From positions 1,394,048 through 1,458,047 of the forward strand of contig NW_019775635.1 of NCBI RefSeq assembly GCF_001039355.2: 64,000 nt of DNA, written 5' to 3'. The translations under genes were made by a program, and so were the position numbers. This stretch comes from Lingula anatina (Eukaryota > Brachiopoda > Lingulata > Lingulida > Lingulidae). The notes below the pieces were generated by a model. It did not search any database. It had not been told where the DNA came from and saw only the letters and a program-made list of their open reading frames with translations. Position 1 is the first letter of the stretch; every line of letters starts with the position of its first letter. Shown piece after piece: positions 12,001 to 24,301 of the stretch.

Positions 12001-14163
12001 GAATTAGTTACAAACAGGTGTGTACTCAATTACCAGCATATCTTGATTATATGAAATGAGATGTATTCTGTTAAAATTATTCTCTTTGTTCAAGAAAGTA
12101 ATGCTTACGACCAGCAGCTCTGTTAAAAATGGCATGGAGTCAAAATTTTAATCCTTGAAAATTGCCAGGGTTGCATGCATGCATGCTTTGAAAGTGGCAT
12201 TATTCTTATGAATCTTTTGCTTGGGCATGTTTGTATTTATTGCTAGAAGATTGTCAGCTGGAAAAGATGCAGTCCTGTGTATTTCTGTCTGTACAGGTGC
12301 TCTAGCTGGCTACCTTGATTGGATGAAAGGTGTATATTCATGGCATTCAGTTAATACTGGGTCTGTTAGTAGAAGATGTCAGCAATGGCTGATGGGGTTA
12401 TCTGAACAGAAAGATGACCAAAATTTGCCATGGTTTATTTGTTGATTGCCTTTCTTAAACAACGCCTGTCAGTGTGATACTGACGTGATTAGTGATTTAA
12501 ATAGCTGCATTATATGTGTATGTGCATGTTGGGCATAGGCTAGCCTTTTAACATGTATTTCTGTCCCGTCCTGCTGCTGCTGCTGCTTAGACGAATGCGG
12601 CGGTTCCGGCCATTTAATATTAGTACTGAGCTTTAATGGAGGTGAGTGGGAGCTCCGTCTCAGTGCATGCCGCATGCAGCTTGATGGACACCAGATGTCT
12701 CTGCTACTTCTGCATTGCCAGTGTTATCTCTGTTATCACTTGTGATGCCTATATTTGGAATACTCTGTTTTTTTGGTTTTTAGAAGAAGCTATTTTTGCT
12801 TAGATGCTGAAGTTTGAGAGATGGATAAAAGTGCAGTGCAGTGTGTAGTATATGTCTGCAGACATACAGCAGTAACACTGGACACTTCTGGTTTAGTCAG
12901 TCCTGAGAGATTGACTTTAACACTTAGTCAACTTCTTCTGGACACTCAATGACTTCATAATGAAGATAACTGTTTCTATACATGACAGCACCGAGCATCA
13001 ATCACATCATTTTATGAATATGTGATTTTTTTCTACATTTGCCTGAATATTTGACTCATCAAATTTGTTTTTGTACATAAAACATCAAAATGATCACCTG
13101 TTCTCACAGCATTCACAATGATTGATCTGTAATAAGAAACTGATGGAAATCAGCATACCCTTTGTGGGTTTTTGGGTTTGAAGAAATCAGCATCTTCAAC
13201 AGTTTCTTGCCTATATATTTGCTGATTTTTCACTTTGTAAAACACTATTTTAAGCAGTATTAGTTATTTTATTAACTTGGAAAGTATATAACATACAATG
13301 TACAGATGAGACTTGTGGGGGTTATTTGAAAGAAAAATTGGACATTTTTGACAAAAAAGTGAACTATATAAAAAAAACATATTTTAATGATATCCTCATC
13401 TCTTATTATTTACCAACCATTCCTTTTCTTTGATTATTATTTGCTATTTTTATCCTGTAAATGAAGAATGCACAAATTTGAGATTAAGAAAGTTGATGAT
13501 TTTCTTGATTATTTTTATGCAGCCAATATTTTGGCAGTGTTGTATGAAGGTAAGCAATTTGATTGGTTGGTCAACTAGATCTGCCAACTGCATGCATTTT
13601 AAGGACATTTGGTTGTTTATTTCAATCTGTGTGTATGTCTGCATTACTTTAGGTTTGGGAGCAGTCATTTGGCTGATTCATTGATTTGCTTCCCTGCGGT
13701 GCTGGGGTGAACTTTGTCTTTGCTCTTACTTTCATTTTAGAGTGGCATCTTCAGTCCAAATTATGAGGTATAGCCAAGATTTTGATATTGTCCCATGTAC
13801 ATTTTTCACGTTTCTGAATTTTGACTGTTTCTCTGTTCCAGCCACAGTGAAAGCACGGGATCAGAGAGCGACACAAATTCACTGGATGACAATGTGATAG
13901 AAGCCAAGGAAATCAATGGATATGACAACAAAGCATTGACAATAGACTTATATGATGACTTTGACACCAACATTTCTCCAGCTCAAGTAGCCAAGAGTGA
14001 CATGTTCCTCCAAGCGGCTCTAAACGAGCACGATGCCACAAAGATGGACAAAAATGACCTCAATCACACCAGTGGACAGACGCCGTATCAGGAGGGTCAG
14101 ATGAAGTTTGACCCCAAGGCTGGAACTGTGGTCATTAATGGGATGCAGACCACTGATATCTAA
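1333..14163 (+). CDS. long cadherin, C-terminal 596 residues (5' end outside window), CDH23/PCDH15-like
   Basis: Calcium-dependent adhesion protein at the cell surface. Thirteen exons fit GT/AG rules and phase: 1333-1567, 2314-2600, 3096-3335, 3678-3766, 6014-6109, 6541-6609, 6902-6968, 7911-8041, 8314-8354, 8540-8606, 10430-10507, 11818-11886, 13842-14163. Exons 1 and 2 carry the cadherin linker signatures DINDHEPTF and DVNDNPPTF. Exons 3-7 encode a membrane-adjacent region (YLSNITGAIVNVD, RTDVYVHAI) without the DxNDN linker, resembling the juxtamembrane part of CDH23/PCDH15-type cadherins. Exon 8 encodes a leucine-rich transmembrane helix followed by ARRKYKRK, a stop-transfer sequence. The cytoplasmic tail of about 180 residues is acidic and rich in Asp, Asn and Ser, has no obvious catenin-binding region, and ends in TTDI, which could bind a PDZ domain. 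Family is clear; orthology to CDH23 or PCDH15 specifically is inferred. Confidence 0.85.
2756..2914 (+). repeat. dispersed repeat, copy 1 (second copy near 42,882)
   Basis: About 150 bp in a cadherin intron closely matches 42,882-43,016. Both copies run from CCCGTAGCCAG to GGTTCTTTCGAA and each contains the phrase GTGGACCTTTT twice. It looks like a fragment of an interspersed element; I see no coding capacity. Confidence 0.75.
2984..3028. repeat. (TA)n microsatellite
   Basis: An uninterrupted TA tract in the intron just upstream of cadherin exon 3. It generates spurious reading frames on the minus strand. Confidence 0.95.
3811..5725. mobile_element. GATC-rich MITE (copy a), split by a second element
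   Basis: The left part (about 3,811-3,892) and right part (about 5,576-5,725) match the two ends of a MITE family also found near 7.4, 34.6, 39.4 and 58.0 kb. Shared features are the GATCGATCTA blocks near the ends, a central phrase like GTCTGTCCCGCCTACTGAAA, and a CAATTTAGCG block. Between the halves lies a separate 1.7-kb insertion (3,893-5,575). It sits in the intron between cadherin exons 4 and 5. Confidence 0.7.
3893..5575. mobile_element. non-autonomous hAT-like element inserted in the MITE
   Basis: The ends form a 13-bp terminal inverted repeat: CAGTGTATGAAAT at 3,893-3,905 and its reverse complement around 5,564-5,576. An 8-bp direct repeat GGCTTAAG flanks it (3,885-3,892 and 5,576-5,583; the right copy shares one G with the repeat end). 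An 8-bp target duplication and a CAGTG-type end are typical of hAT elements. Subterminal GC-rich inverted blocks (CCGCCGGGCAGGTAA and relatives) lie just inside both ends. I see no transposase reading frame, so it would depend on a helper. Confidence 0.7.
7400..7655. mobile_element. GATC-rich MITE, copy b
   Basis: Copy of the same family in the intron before cadherin exon 8. GATCGATC motifs lie near both ends, with CAGCTTCAGTAGGTGTGACAG in the middle and CAATTTAGCGAGGATC further right. The right end reads GGGTCTGGGTATGGTCCC. No coding capacity. Confidence 0.7.
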
Positions 14164-17018
14164 ACTTGCCGCAACTTGCTTCTTTCTTATTCCATTATGG
14201 TGCTCAAATGATTAAGTAAACACGGATAATCAAACCATCGTCTGCGTAGATAGCGTCTTTGCAGGACCCAGATTGCAGGAATACGAAGATGGAGATAGTT
14301 TACAAGTACCAGGTCAGTTATTCTGACAGTTTTCCAGATATGCAAGTAAATGTCCATGCATACCAGTGTAATAATGGATGCCCTGCAAATTGTTCGAATC
14401 ATGACAATTGTTTTTCTTTTTCATAATAATGGATGGAGAACAAGAGTTGCTTTTTGTCAGGAATGAATTGTCATAATTATTTTGTAGAGCTGCAAAAAAA
14501 GTGAATTATATTAGCTGCAGTAGGAGGAACCAGTATTGTTCCATAAACAGAGGCACTTGTGTGTTGTTTGTTGATTATGTTATGACCCTACAGAGAGGGT
14601 GAATATGCAAAGATTTGAGGATTCTAGTCATGGCTATGCAGCATGGTGATTCTGGCAGAGCTTGGTTCTCTGCATCTGCTTCTCCTTGTTTATCATTTGG
14701 CTCTGACAGAGAATCAGGCCTATTAAATGCAAATATTTTTATATGATTTATGTGTATGATCAAAGTGTATTCTTATTCTTTGCTGTACTGTAATTCTGAT
14801 GTGTGTTTTTTTATTTTTAAGTTAAAAAATGAAAATTTAGCAACTGTTATAAGTTATTATTTTTATCATTATTTATTTTCATTATTTATTTTTTTCACAT
14901 TTATTTATCATAATTATTATCATTATTATTTGATTTTTTCTAGGATTAATGCTTTTGTAGTTATGTCAATTCATTTGTTCTCGTTAGTGCCTGTCAATTA
15001 AATATCCTACCATGTCAACATGGATAGCTAGTTGTAAGCCTGCAGAGGCTTTATTGGACTTTTAAGTGTACCAGTTTATTTTGTAGAGAAAGAGATAATT
15101 GACTTGAACTATGGCTTTCTGTCCAAATCTTTAAAGTACAATTTTATTTTGATTGAAAATAATCACCATTCCAAAAACTTGTCTGGAATGCCAGTATGTA
15201 GTTGTTCATTTCAAGTATTTCATTGTTCATAACCTGGGACCAGAATCTGTTGATAAAGACACGTCCATTATATTACTCCAGGGACCAGTGGTGATTTCTA
15301 GCAGTACAAACATAAGTGTTAGGAACAATGCGAGCTGTACTTATAGCTTGACATCAACTCCCAGGAACTTGGGGTCGTTTTTACTAGAAAACTTTTAAGA
15401 TCACTGTTAGATTTTGAGCTTTTAAAAATGATAGATATAGCTTGTATCTCTTCACCTATATACCCCTTATTACCTGAAGTGCTGTAGAATAAGTTTGTCT
15501 ATGGGTAATTCATATTTAAATGACTATGAAATATGAAGAAAATGAACTTGAAATAACGATAAGTAGCACATAACTGAGTATGACAGCTAACAACATAGTT
15601 TTATATCTGGAGTGGCAAAAATTTTCAGAGGTTCAATTTGAATTTCAACAATGTATTATTATAGTCTGCAAACAATGAGAGCTCACAATGTTGGTAGATT
15701 TTGTTCATTCTTTCAGTGATTGTGCCAAAGTAACTGTCTCACTGCTAGTATGGTATTTTGAATCAGGTTGAAGAATCACATTTGTGTATATTTTTGTCAT
15801 TGGATCATATTTGTTTCAGATATGCCAATAGCATTTCATCGCTTTTTTTTCCTAGCTTGACCACTTGTACTAGGATATTAGCATATTTCAGTAAAGATGA
15901 AATTATCTCTGATATTGATTAAGATTATCTCTTTCCGTGTCATATCAAAATATCTCTGATTTCTCAATTTTCTTTTTAGTATGCCAAATCATTCCATAAC
16001 CAACATATGAAAAAGTGATGTTATTTTCAAATTTTTTCTAGGGAAAATGTATAATTATGTCATTGATGCAGCTTTGTTAGAATCATCAAGAATTTTTTTA
16101 TTCGGTGACAACAAAGAAAATGAACTTTTCCTATATTCAGTACATATGTCACTGCATTTAACATGTAACCTAGTAGACAATTGCTGTATATTTATTGTAG
16201 TGTGGTATAGAGCATACGATGTGTTGTTTCTGCTTTCACAAACAAGGTTTTGGTGTTAGGCTTGTATCACTGACCTTATGCTTAGTTAGGTAAGGTGGCT
16301 GTCAGTCTACCTGCTGTATGTTATACGTATATATTTAGTCTATAGTTGATAATTTAAACTGGTCTAATGTTGGCAGTTAATGGTGCTCAGACATAGAAAG
16401 TTACACAGCAAGCCAAGTGAATATGAATAAATCATAATTTATGTCACAAGAAAGTTCATTTGAAGAGAATTAATTTTCATAGGAGATAAAACATTGTTTT
16501 TATTTATTAATTTTCAATCTGAGGGGGACCAAGTAACATTTTTCATGTCAAATCATTTGAAAATGAAGTGTGCACAATTGGCTGGTCCTTGGTTGCTAAA
16601 CAAATTTATTGATATTTTCAATAAATTATTTACTTACAACTTGATTATTGTTTCACTTTTTGTTTTTGAATGCTTCAAATCATTCTAGGGATCATGTTTA
16701 CTGGCTGTTAGAGGGGGAAAATAATGACAGTTATGCAAAAGATTCTTCCTTTGATAAGTTTTTTGTTTGTTTGTTTTGTCTGCGAATACATCAAGATGGT
16801 CCACTGCAGCTGAGGAAAACTAAATTCTTTTTTATTTTTTGGCTAATAACACAAGAGGAGTTTAAATTTTCACTGTGAGTATAATTTACCAAGATAAATC
16901 TCCTGGGTTTTGTTTTTGTGATAAAAATATATTGACCATAACACTGCATAAAACCTATATCTGATCAGATCCTATTTAGGTTAATTTGTTGTGGCCTGTT
17001 GTGACAGATGTTTGACCA

Positions 17019-17068
<50 letters not shown>

Positions 17069-17586
17069 TTTTAATGTCTAAAATAAGGGAGGAGGGGGGG
17101 GGTGGCTGATGTGCTAAAACAAAAAGTAAACAGCAGAAATTTCCAAACATGGTGATATTTTCAAAATAGCAATAAATGATATGATAAATACAATATTATT
17201 GAGCAATTTCAGATTAAAATTTCACATGATGATTCATCTTATAAACAAAGTATATCCCCAAAATATTGTGTCACAGACTGTTCAAGGTATTGACGTCTTC
17301 ATTGCGTGTTCAATAAGATTCAGTAGAGCACTTATGTATCAGCATCCTTCACTGAACTCGACTGAAACACTTCTTGACAGCTACGTGTACACAGGGAAAC
17401 ATAATTGGCACTTCAGAATATTACAAAGTCATCTTTGAGAAATAAGATACATGTACTTCATCGCCATGTAGCTCAGGGTCTGAGATTTCCTTGTCCTGAT
17501 AGTAAAAAATTCATAAATAAAGGGCTGTGAAGTCTTGGTTGGTTTTCCCATTGTGAGTAGTCTATGTGTACTGAATTAAGAGTTCA
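14164..17586. other. cadherin 3' UTR and convergent intergenic DNA
   Basis: No exon recognised. This AT-rich stretch follows the cadherin stop and reaches the last exon of the minus-strand gene at 17,587-17,778. It probably contains a long cadherin 3' UTR. AATAAA-type motifs are frequent (for example near 16,421) but in AT-rich DNA they do not fix the poly(A) site. A (TA)n tract lies at about 17,022-17,064. Confidence 0.5.
17022..17064. repeat. (TA)n microsatellite
   Basis: Pure TA tract of about 42 bp between the cadherin stop and the convergent minus-strand gene. Confidence 0.95.
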
Positions 17587-20058
17587 CTATTCATATTTGA
17601 AATAAAACTCAGTCTCTGGCGGCCCCACACTTGAGAGTGATCTCGGTCTTCGCCGCCTCTTTTTCTCGGCAAGAAGTTCCCTTTCATAGGATGTTGGTTG
17701 AGGAGGAGGACGATGTGCATGCGAAGCTGACTTGTGAATTATAAGTTTGTGATCTAATAGATTCTGCTTTTCTTTTTCCTGAAACCAAAAAAAAAAATAA
17801 TTCAGTTAAAGGGAAATCCTAGAAACTCACAGGCAAATACAGATTAACAGTTGATATATCAGACCGGAAAAAGTGACAAATTGCACTTTGTTACATTATT
17901 TTGTCAACATTAAAATGTTTAGTGATAGCTGTGTTGAAATTTCGGCATTTTCAAAACTCTTCTTCTGTTTTCTGTTATAACATATCAAAGCAGATGTGAC
18001 ATGTTGCAAACTAAATTAGTACTGCATTCCAATTCAAGTTTAGTTTAACATTTGTCAGCTTATACTGCAGTACACACCAAACATGTGCATGGACATTATT
18101 TAAAATCAGTTCAAGTTAGAAACGTTATATTAACTTTTCATTGTAAAAAAAAATCAATCAAAATTCTTCTAAAATCTAGAAAATATAAGTTTTTCAACAT
18201 TATAAATATAACTTTAATTCTTAATTTGGTTTTGATGCTGTGATTATCAATAAGCCCTAGCTTGAAGTCAGGGACCCAAGATTTTTTTTCCATTTCAAAA
18301 ATATAGTTTTAAGCAGTTCATAAATACATCAAAACAAATTAAATGCCTTCCTTATTATCATGCTGTTAGTCCAATCAACTTGACACAGTGTTAAATATGT
18401 TATCACCATGTTTCATAACAGGTGTCAAATCTAAACGAATTCAAACTTCAGGATGTCATTAACACTATACCTGGTTAACTGGGGATCTGGTTCTGTTGGG
18501 TCACAACATCTAGCCCTGTATGTACATATGTTGATAAGCAGCAGTCACACTGTCAGGAATCAAAACATGGTAGTAATAGCACAGCACATGTCACAGCAGT
18601 TCAATATTGCAGTCATGCTTGGTTATTATATATTATATATATATATTATATATCTATACATAGATCAAAGCCAATCAAACACATGTCACATCATTAGAAC
18701 AGCATCAACATTGCACATTTTGTTGCAGGGAGTTCTTTGTTTTTTGTTCACTCTAACAGATAATGTGGGATGCCCATGTTGAGCGCTGTGTGTTGGTGTC
18801 TGTGTTCATGACGCGGGTACATGATGGTATAAATGGGGTCGAGATGCACCGAAAGATGGCGTCTGTACTGGTCCCAGGGGTACATGACAGGGTAGATCTT
18901 GTCCGGGTGAAGGTTGGGGCCTCCGTTTTGTTGGTACACATAACCAGAATTGTAAGTTCCGAGGTTTCTGAAATAGAAAATTTGTCTTTAAAATGTGTTG
19001 CAGTCTATAATTTTCAACAGCGCAATCTTTACTCACTGCTTACAAAATCAGTTTATTGATTACATGTACCCTTGGCATTGCTTCTATTTTGAAGCTACAA
19101 AGTGATTTCTATTGATTGGACTTCAATGATTTATCAATACACATTTTATATGCAACCTTTCCTTAGAAGTGAATAAATTAGGTGTAAACTAAATCAATGA
19201 TCTAGGATTGACTTCACAAAAGGCAGATCTGGTATGAAAACAATTAATTTAATTATTTCTTTAATTCCTTCTTTATAAAGTGGGTATGAAAAAAAACTTG
19301 TTTTCTTATATGCAAACTACCATTAGACATAAATATAGTAATGAAATAAGTTTAAAATTTAAAAATGCAGGTACCTTCTGCTGGCATAATGATCATGCAT
19401 GCGCTGTTCAAAATTGTTTCTTTCTTGCTCAAATGCTCTGAGTTTCATTGCAGCATTACTCTAAAAGAAACAGACATCTTGTAGAATAAATTACCCACTG
19501 ATGTACAAATGTCATAGCCACAAACAAATGTGCACCAACTGCACTCTGCTGTTGGACATCTAACCAACACATCATTATAAACTCTATCTTTACATTGGGT
19601 TTGAGACACCACTAACAAATCAACAAATGGCTACCTATGTGCGATCATATATGGTATTATTTATTTCAGATGTTTGCCAAATTTCACATTTACTAGTATA
19701 CGCCAATCCACTACTTAGCAAGACTAGTTTAAGCCTCATATCTTATCCAAAATGGATCCAGCTACATTATTTATATTTGATTTAAATGAGATATATACTC
19801 AGTACCATTGACAATTAAACAGCAGTAAATTGGAATTTCAACACTACCATTAGAAGTTAACAAAATGCAAACATTTTGGCACTGAGGTATGTTAAGAATG
19901 AAAAAAATGGGTATTGGTTTGGGAAGTGAGATGAAAATACGTATGGCCACAAGAAAACCTTACTGCTGTTTATGCTCTTAATTTGCCTCCATTTTATAAA
20001 CTTAAAATTTGTGCTCATTAAACAGGCTACTGACTCTGAGTTGTAAAAAAACAAAACA

Positions 20059-20110
<52 letters not shown>

Positions 20111-20805
20111 TTTTTTGCTGAATAGCAGACACATTACATAAAGTTGCCACATCACTTAATTTAGAAAAGATATCGTAGTCTATGCTGGGGGAGAATACAA
20201 CAAACATCATACAAAATATAGGACACAACAAACCAGTACAGTACATGATTATTATTGAATTGATCATACGTGATATATGCCAGAGCATTCAAGCCCTAAG
20301 TACTCACACACAATAGATATATAAATAAATAAAACCAAATAAATGCACACTGACATGGGCAAATTATATCTTTAAGTACTACTAGTATGTATACTAGTAT
20401 ATATTGGATACAGAAAGCTACTCAGTAATTAGGTGTGCCAAAATTTCTTATGCGCATTATCATTTCGTATCAAATCACACAAACATTCTCTTTATATTTA
20501 TGAAATTATAAATAAATAACACTCTTTTGCATGCTTGCTTCGCTCTAAAGTAAGAAAATGTTTAATATCACAATGTGAGATGAGCAGGTGCTTGTGGCTT
20601 GGTCACGACATATGAAGTCGCCAAGAGAGCGCACGCAACCAATGTAAACTATCTTCACAAGTATACCTGAGTGTTTATACAAAGGGGATGCATAATCAAA
20701 CGGTGTGTTAATTACCTGACCGCCCATCCTTTGCATCGCTTCATGCCTTCTATCTATAACTCTTTGTTGACGAAGAGCTTCCAAATGATATGCTGTACCC
20801 GCCAT
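17587..20805 (-). CDS. small uncharacterised protein, five-exon model, 201 aa
   Basis: I do not recognise the family. Minus-strand exons in reading order: 20805-20716 (starts MAGTAYHLEALRQQRV), 19460-19375, 18967-18752, a possible 22-nt microexon 18492-18471, and 17778-17587 (stop TAG at 17,587-17,589). All joins keep phase and sum to 606 nt. The first two exons encode a basic, Glu/Gln-rich helical stretch. Exon 3 is rich in Tyr, His and Pro (YPVMYPWDQYRRHL, DPIYTIMYPRHEHRH). The last exon is basic (AEKKRRRRPR). There is no signal peptide, membrane segment or enzyme motif. Without the microexon, exon 3 runs to a TGA at 18,748-18,750, so a shorter isoform ending HYLLE is possible. The first three exons are more certain than the 3' end. 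An upstream in-frame ATG at 20,820 would add five residues. Confidence 0.6.
20059..20109. repeat. (TAA)n microsatellite
   Basis: Trinucleotide tract of about 50 bp in the first intron of the minus-strand gene. It gives a false poly-leucine reading frame on the minus strand. Confidence 0.95.
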
Positions 20806-22237
20806 CTTTGTCAACAACACAGTAGCAACCGATCTCTGCGCGTGCGTCGATTTTGAAAATTGAGATTTACATGGCGTAGTGGCTCAAGATCTCTTTATAT
20901 CATTTCAATGATAAAAATATAACTGTGACAAAGTATTTGATAATGATATATTAGAACCTTATTTTAAGGCATATTTTTATTGTTTACACTAGTATGTTAA
21001 CGTCTGATAAAACATTATAGAAATCTGTTTCGCACATCGCGTAAATCAAAGATCTTGGGGCCTACAAAATGTATATATAAAATTATGATCTAAAATATAT
21101 TAGCAGTTGCATTTTGATTTTTAGTAATGATCTCAAGGCCTTTTTAAACAAAAATTATAATCAGTTACATGTCCTGTATGATGTACATTTTCCTCATACC
21201 ACAAATATTGAAGATGATTTTCAAAATACATGTTTGTGACCCTCACTATACGGGGTTTTCTCGAACCTACCGAAGGGAGGCCGACAGGATCTGCGCGCCA
21301 TTCTAAGAACAAGAACACTTCTGCGCATCGTGCATGTGCGAAAATTCATTTCTTCGAAAAAATCGACTTTTCTTGTAATATTTAAATACTACAACTTATA
21401 TTCTAATGCTTATCTAGTGTAACAGAGCATCTAGACTCTCCAGGTTGGTCTGAAAGGTAAGAAAACGTGGGCGATCACGTGTTAACATAACTTTTTAGCT
21501 AGATACTACTGTGACTAGAATTACGACGGGTTTCACACAATGACGATGGTAGCTTTTTGACTGACAATGAACACTCTAAATGGCACCAGTTGTCTATGTA
21601 ATGGTTTGTTCTAAAATGTTTTATTAGGGTTTGCTGGTAACAGAAAGTTATACCGCTTAATCATGTGGGATGTGATCTATTACGGATAGAAATCGCCATA
21701 ATTGGTTGCCGAGTTTGTATCGATGTTGTTAGATAGGTTAAGAGTAAACGAAACTACAGGTACTCGAGGCGGATATTTTACCTGTAATCTTGTAACTTTT
21801 CGTTGATGAACGTACTTTCAATATTGAAACTGAGCTACGTCTTTGTTTATGGTGTTTGAACACAAAGGCTGGTGATAAGGCAACACTGATGCACCGATTA
21901 ATCTCCGCGGTTGTGAATCAGCCGGGCTATCTTGTCATTATCAACCAGTGGGTGGTTTTATTAGTAACTCGACAGGGACAAACCTTTCCTGGTACAGGGG
22001 ATTGTCAGTTTCCATTATATTATTTCCTGAAACACTTCACAGATTGTTTTGTTATTTGTTCCATATTGAAGTCAAATATTGATTTAATTGTTTAACAGGG
22101 TCAGTGACTATCTTTAGTTGATCTCTTTGACACCATTGTATAAAACAAAATGAAAGCATTGTTTTCATGTGAGTTATCAAATGTGAATTCTAATCCAATT
22201 GTCTATTTGTTGCAGATCATTCATAAAAGCTTAAGTC
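20806..22237. promoter_or_regulatory. head-to-head intergenic region between the unknown gene and G3BP
   Basis: The minus-strand gene starts at 20,805 and the G3BP start codon is at 22,238 on the plus strand, so about 1.4 kb serves both. A plausible non-coding first exon of G3BP ends at 21,456 (GAAAG before GTAAGA) and would splice to the acceptor at 22,214-22,215, giving 22 nt of leader before the ATG. No TATA box stands out. A bidirectional promoter is inferred from geometry only. Confidence 0.4.
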
Positions 22238-24194
22238 ATGGTCATGGAAACCCCCAGTCCTCAATGTGTTGGCCGTGAATTTGTCAGGCAGTATTATACC
22301 TTGCTTCATGAGGCACCCAGTTACCTACACAGGTAAGACAAAATACCACACAACTTCTGAGAATATTGAATTGCTGGCAATTTTCCATTGATAATGTTTG
22401 TACTGAATAGAGACTTACAGTGTGAGCATGCCACGTTGAAATTTATGATGAAAAATATGGAGTCAGTTAACCAAAATGACAACATGAGCTACTTTGGTGT
22501 AAAGATGGTTGCATAGTTTAAACAATATGGAATGTGTGGCAGTGAGGTAGATCAATAAAGCCTCTAATGGCCCGACTTTGAATTAATAATAAAGAAACTA
22601 TTACGGAACTGTTGGTTGAGCTTCGGTTACACAGAAAATGAAAGTATACATGTATAGAATTTGTTCCTATGTAAGTTGGATGATGTACATTGCAAAAAGA
22701 GTATATCTCTATGAGCACAAAAGATTACATGTGGTTGCTGAGCCAGACATGAAATCAGACCTTAACAGTGCCGTGATGATGTAATTTGCGCCGGATTGGT
22801 GTTGCATGGTGACAGTTGCCTGCTGTCATAGAACCATCTCTCCATTTTGAAGACAAATACATGACTGAGCATATTGAAGGCAGCATATATTATGACAGTT
22901 GATATGTATTGAAAAATTTATAGAAAGTATATTTATATTACATAATATTTAGTATGTTAGACAAATATGATTTATTTTTCTTGAGAATTCAAAACCTTTA
23001 TCATATGTTGATATTTATTCTGCAGATTCTACAGCCACAACTCCAGTTTTGTTCATGGCGGGGTGGAGAAGCCTGGTGAAGAACAGCCACCAGTGATGGG
23101 GCAAGGTGTAAGTGAAAACTGATTACCAGTGGTGTTTATTGTAGTACAAGTGCACTAACTGTAGACCATAGTTATCACAATTTTCATATTTAAAAAGTTT
23201 GTGTGGACAAAAGAAAACAAAGTCTGAATTCCTCGTTTCTCTTGCAGCAGTAATAATGGTATGAATTCTATTAAATTTTCAATTTACAGTAGGTGTCAGT
23301 TTGCTGTTAACTTAGATAATCATTCTCTTCTTGATTATAAGTGACTAGGAACATTGTTATGTTATGAATTGACAAAGTTTTTAAAGTCCATTTTACAACT
23401 TTTTTGGTGCAGAAATGGCTGAAAAGTTTTCAAAGAAACTTTTAGTGTCATCTCAACTATAAGTCCTGTTCGCCAAATACTTAAAGTTACATTTGGCTGA
23501 AGTCTAAGAAGAATATCCAATTTATTTTAGCCATCTAAGAATCCTTCAGTCTGGAAGAAAAGCACTAGAGACACTTCAGTTCACATGCTATTGATGACGC
23601 TAGAAAACCTGCTGGCACAATTTCTTACCTTGAAATAAGATTCCTCTCCTTCATCTTCTAGGAAATACATAAGAAGATCATGTCCCTCAATTTCCGAGAT
23701 TGTCACGCTAAGATTCGCCAGGTAGACAGCCAGGCCACAGTAGGAAGCGCTGTGGTGGTACAGGTGAGACAGTTACATAAGATAAGATTTATCTGGAATC
23801 TGGACTTGTATGGCAGTGATGATTGGAACTTGCCCTCTCTGATTCCTGCTGAGAGCAGCTTCCTTTTATTGTACTCGTTAAGGAGTCTGAGCCATTATAC
23901 ATTAAAATCAACTAAAACTGTTCTTCACTTCAGTTTACATAGAATTGTGGTTTTAAGAATATATTTGTAAATTGGTGGTCGTATTTTTAAATGGAAACTG
24001 CAACTCTTGTTAAATTTTTTAGGTGACGGGAGAGTTGTCCAACAACGGTGAACCAATGCGTCGCTTCATGCAAACGTTTGTGTTAGCACCGCAGTCTCCT
24101 AAGAAGTATTACGTACACAATGACATCTTTCGCTACCAGGACGAGGTGTTCCATGATGATGATAACGACCCAGACAACCTGGAAGAGAATGGGG
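22238..24194 (+). CDS. G3BP, N-terminal part: NTF2-like domain (exons 1-4)
   Basis: G3BP is an RNA-binding scaffold that nucleates cytoplasmic stress granules. Exons 22238-22332, 23026-23107, 23662-23763 and 24023-24194 join in phase and give 150 residues. The start is [20 protein letters not shown], close to known G3BP starts, with a second ATG two codons on. Family hallmarks of the NTF2-like dimerisation fold follow: [47 protein letters not shown] and [15 protein letters not shown]. Exon 4 ends in phase 1 in an Asp-rich stretch ([13 protein letters not shown]), where the acidic linker begins. The phase-matched next G3BP exon is at 32,656, after the foreign block. In G3BP the domain binds FxFG-type peptides of partners such as Caprin and USP10; that is family knowledge. 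Confidence 0.92.
22761..22873 (+). repeat. 113-bp dispersed repeat, copy 1
   Basis: Lies in the first coding intron of G3BP and is almost identical to 32,881-32,994, another G3BP intron. Both run from CTTAA(A)CAGTG to ACATGACTGAGCATA. Same orientation, non-coding, probably a short interspersed element. Confidence 0.8.
23811..23895 (+). repeat. 85-bp dispersed repeat, copy 1 of 3
   Basis: Begins TGGCAGTGATGATTGGAACT and ends GGAGTCTGAGCCAT. Near-identical copies lie at 33,994-34,078 and 36,540-36,624, all in G3BP introns and all in the same orientation. A weaker relative may start near 35,811. No coding capacity. Confidence 0.85.
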
Positions 24195-24300
24195 GTAAGA
24201 CGACAGCCTTGATTTAAAACTGATGTTTTTTGTAGTACCTTGTATAGATAAGTATAAAAATAAAGCAGTCCTAAATGTATTTACCTGCTTCACGCAGAGT

Positions 24301-24301
24301 N
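24301..24301. other. single N: probable contig junction in the G3BP intron
   Basis: One undetermined base 107 bp after G3BP exon 4. The left arm of a long inverted repeat begins immediately after it, while the matching right arm is complete at about 27,598. Single Ns also sit at 28,273, 32,652 and 49,126. The one at 49,126 coincides exactly with a duplication boundary, which argues that these Ns stand for gaps of unknown length. Confidence 0.6.

Noticed and set aside
18763-19059. Plus-strand 98-codon frame
   Set aside because: Antisense shadow of exon 3 of the minus-strand gene.
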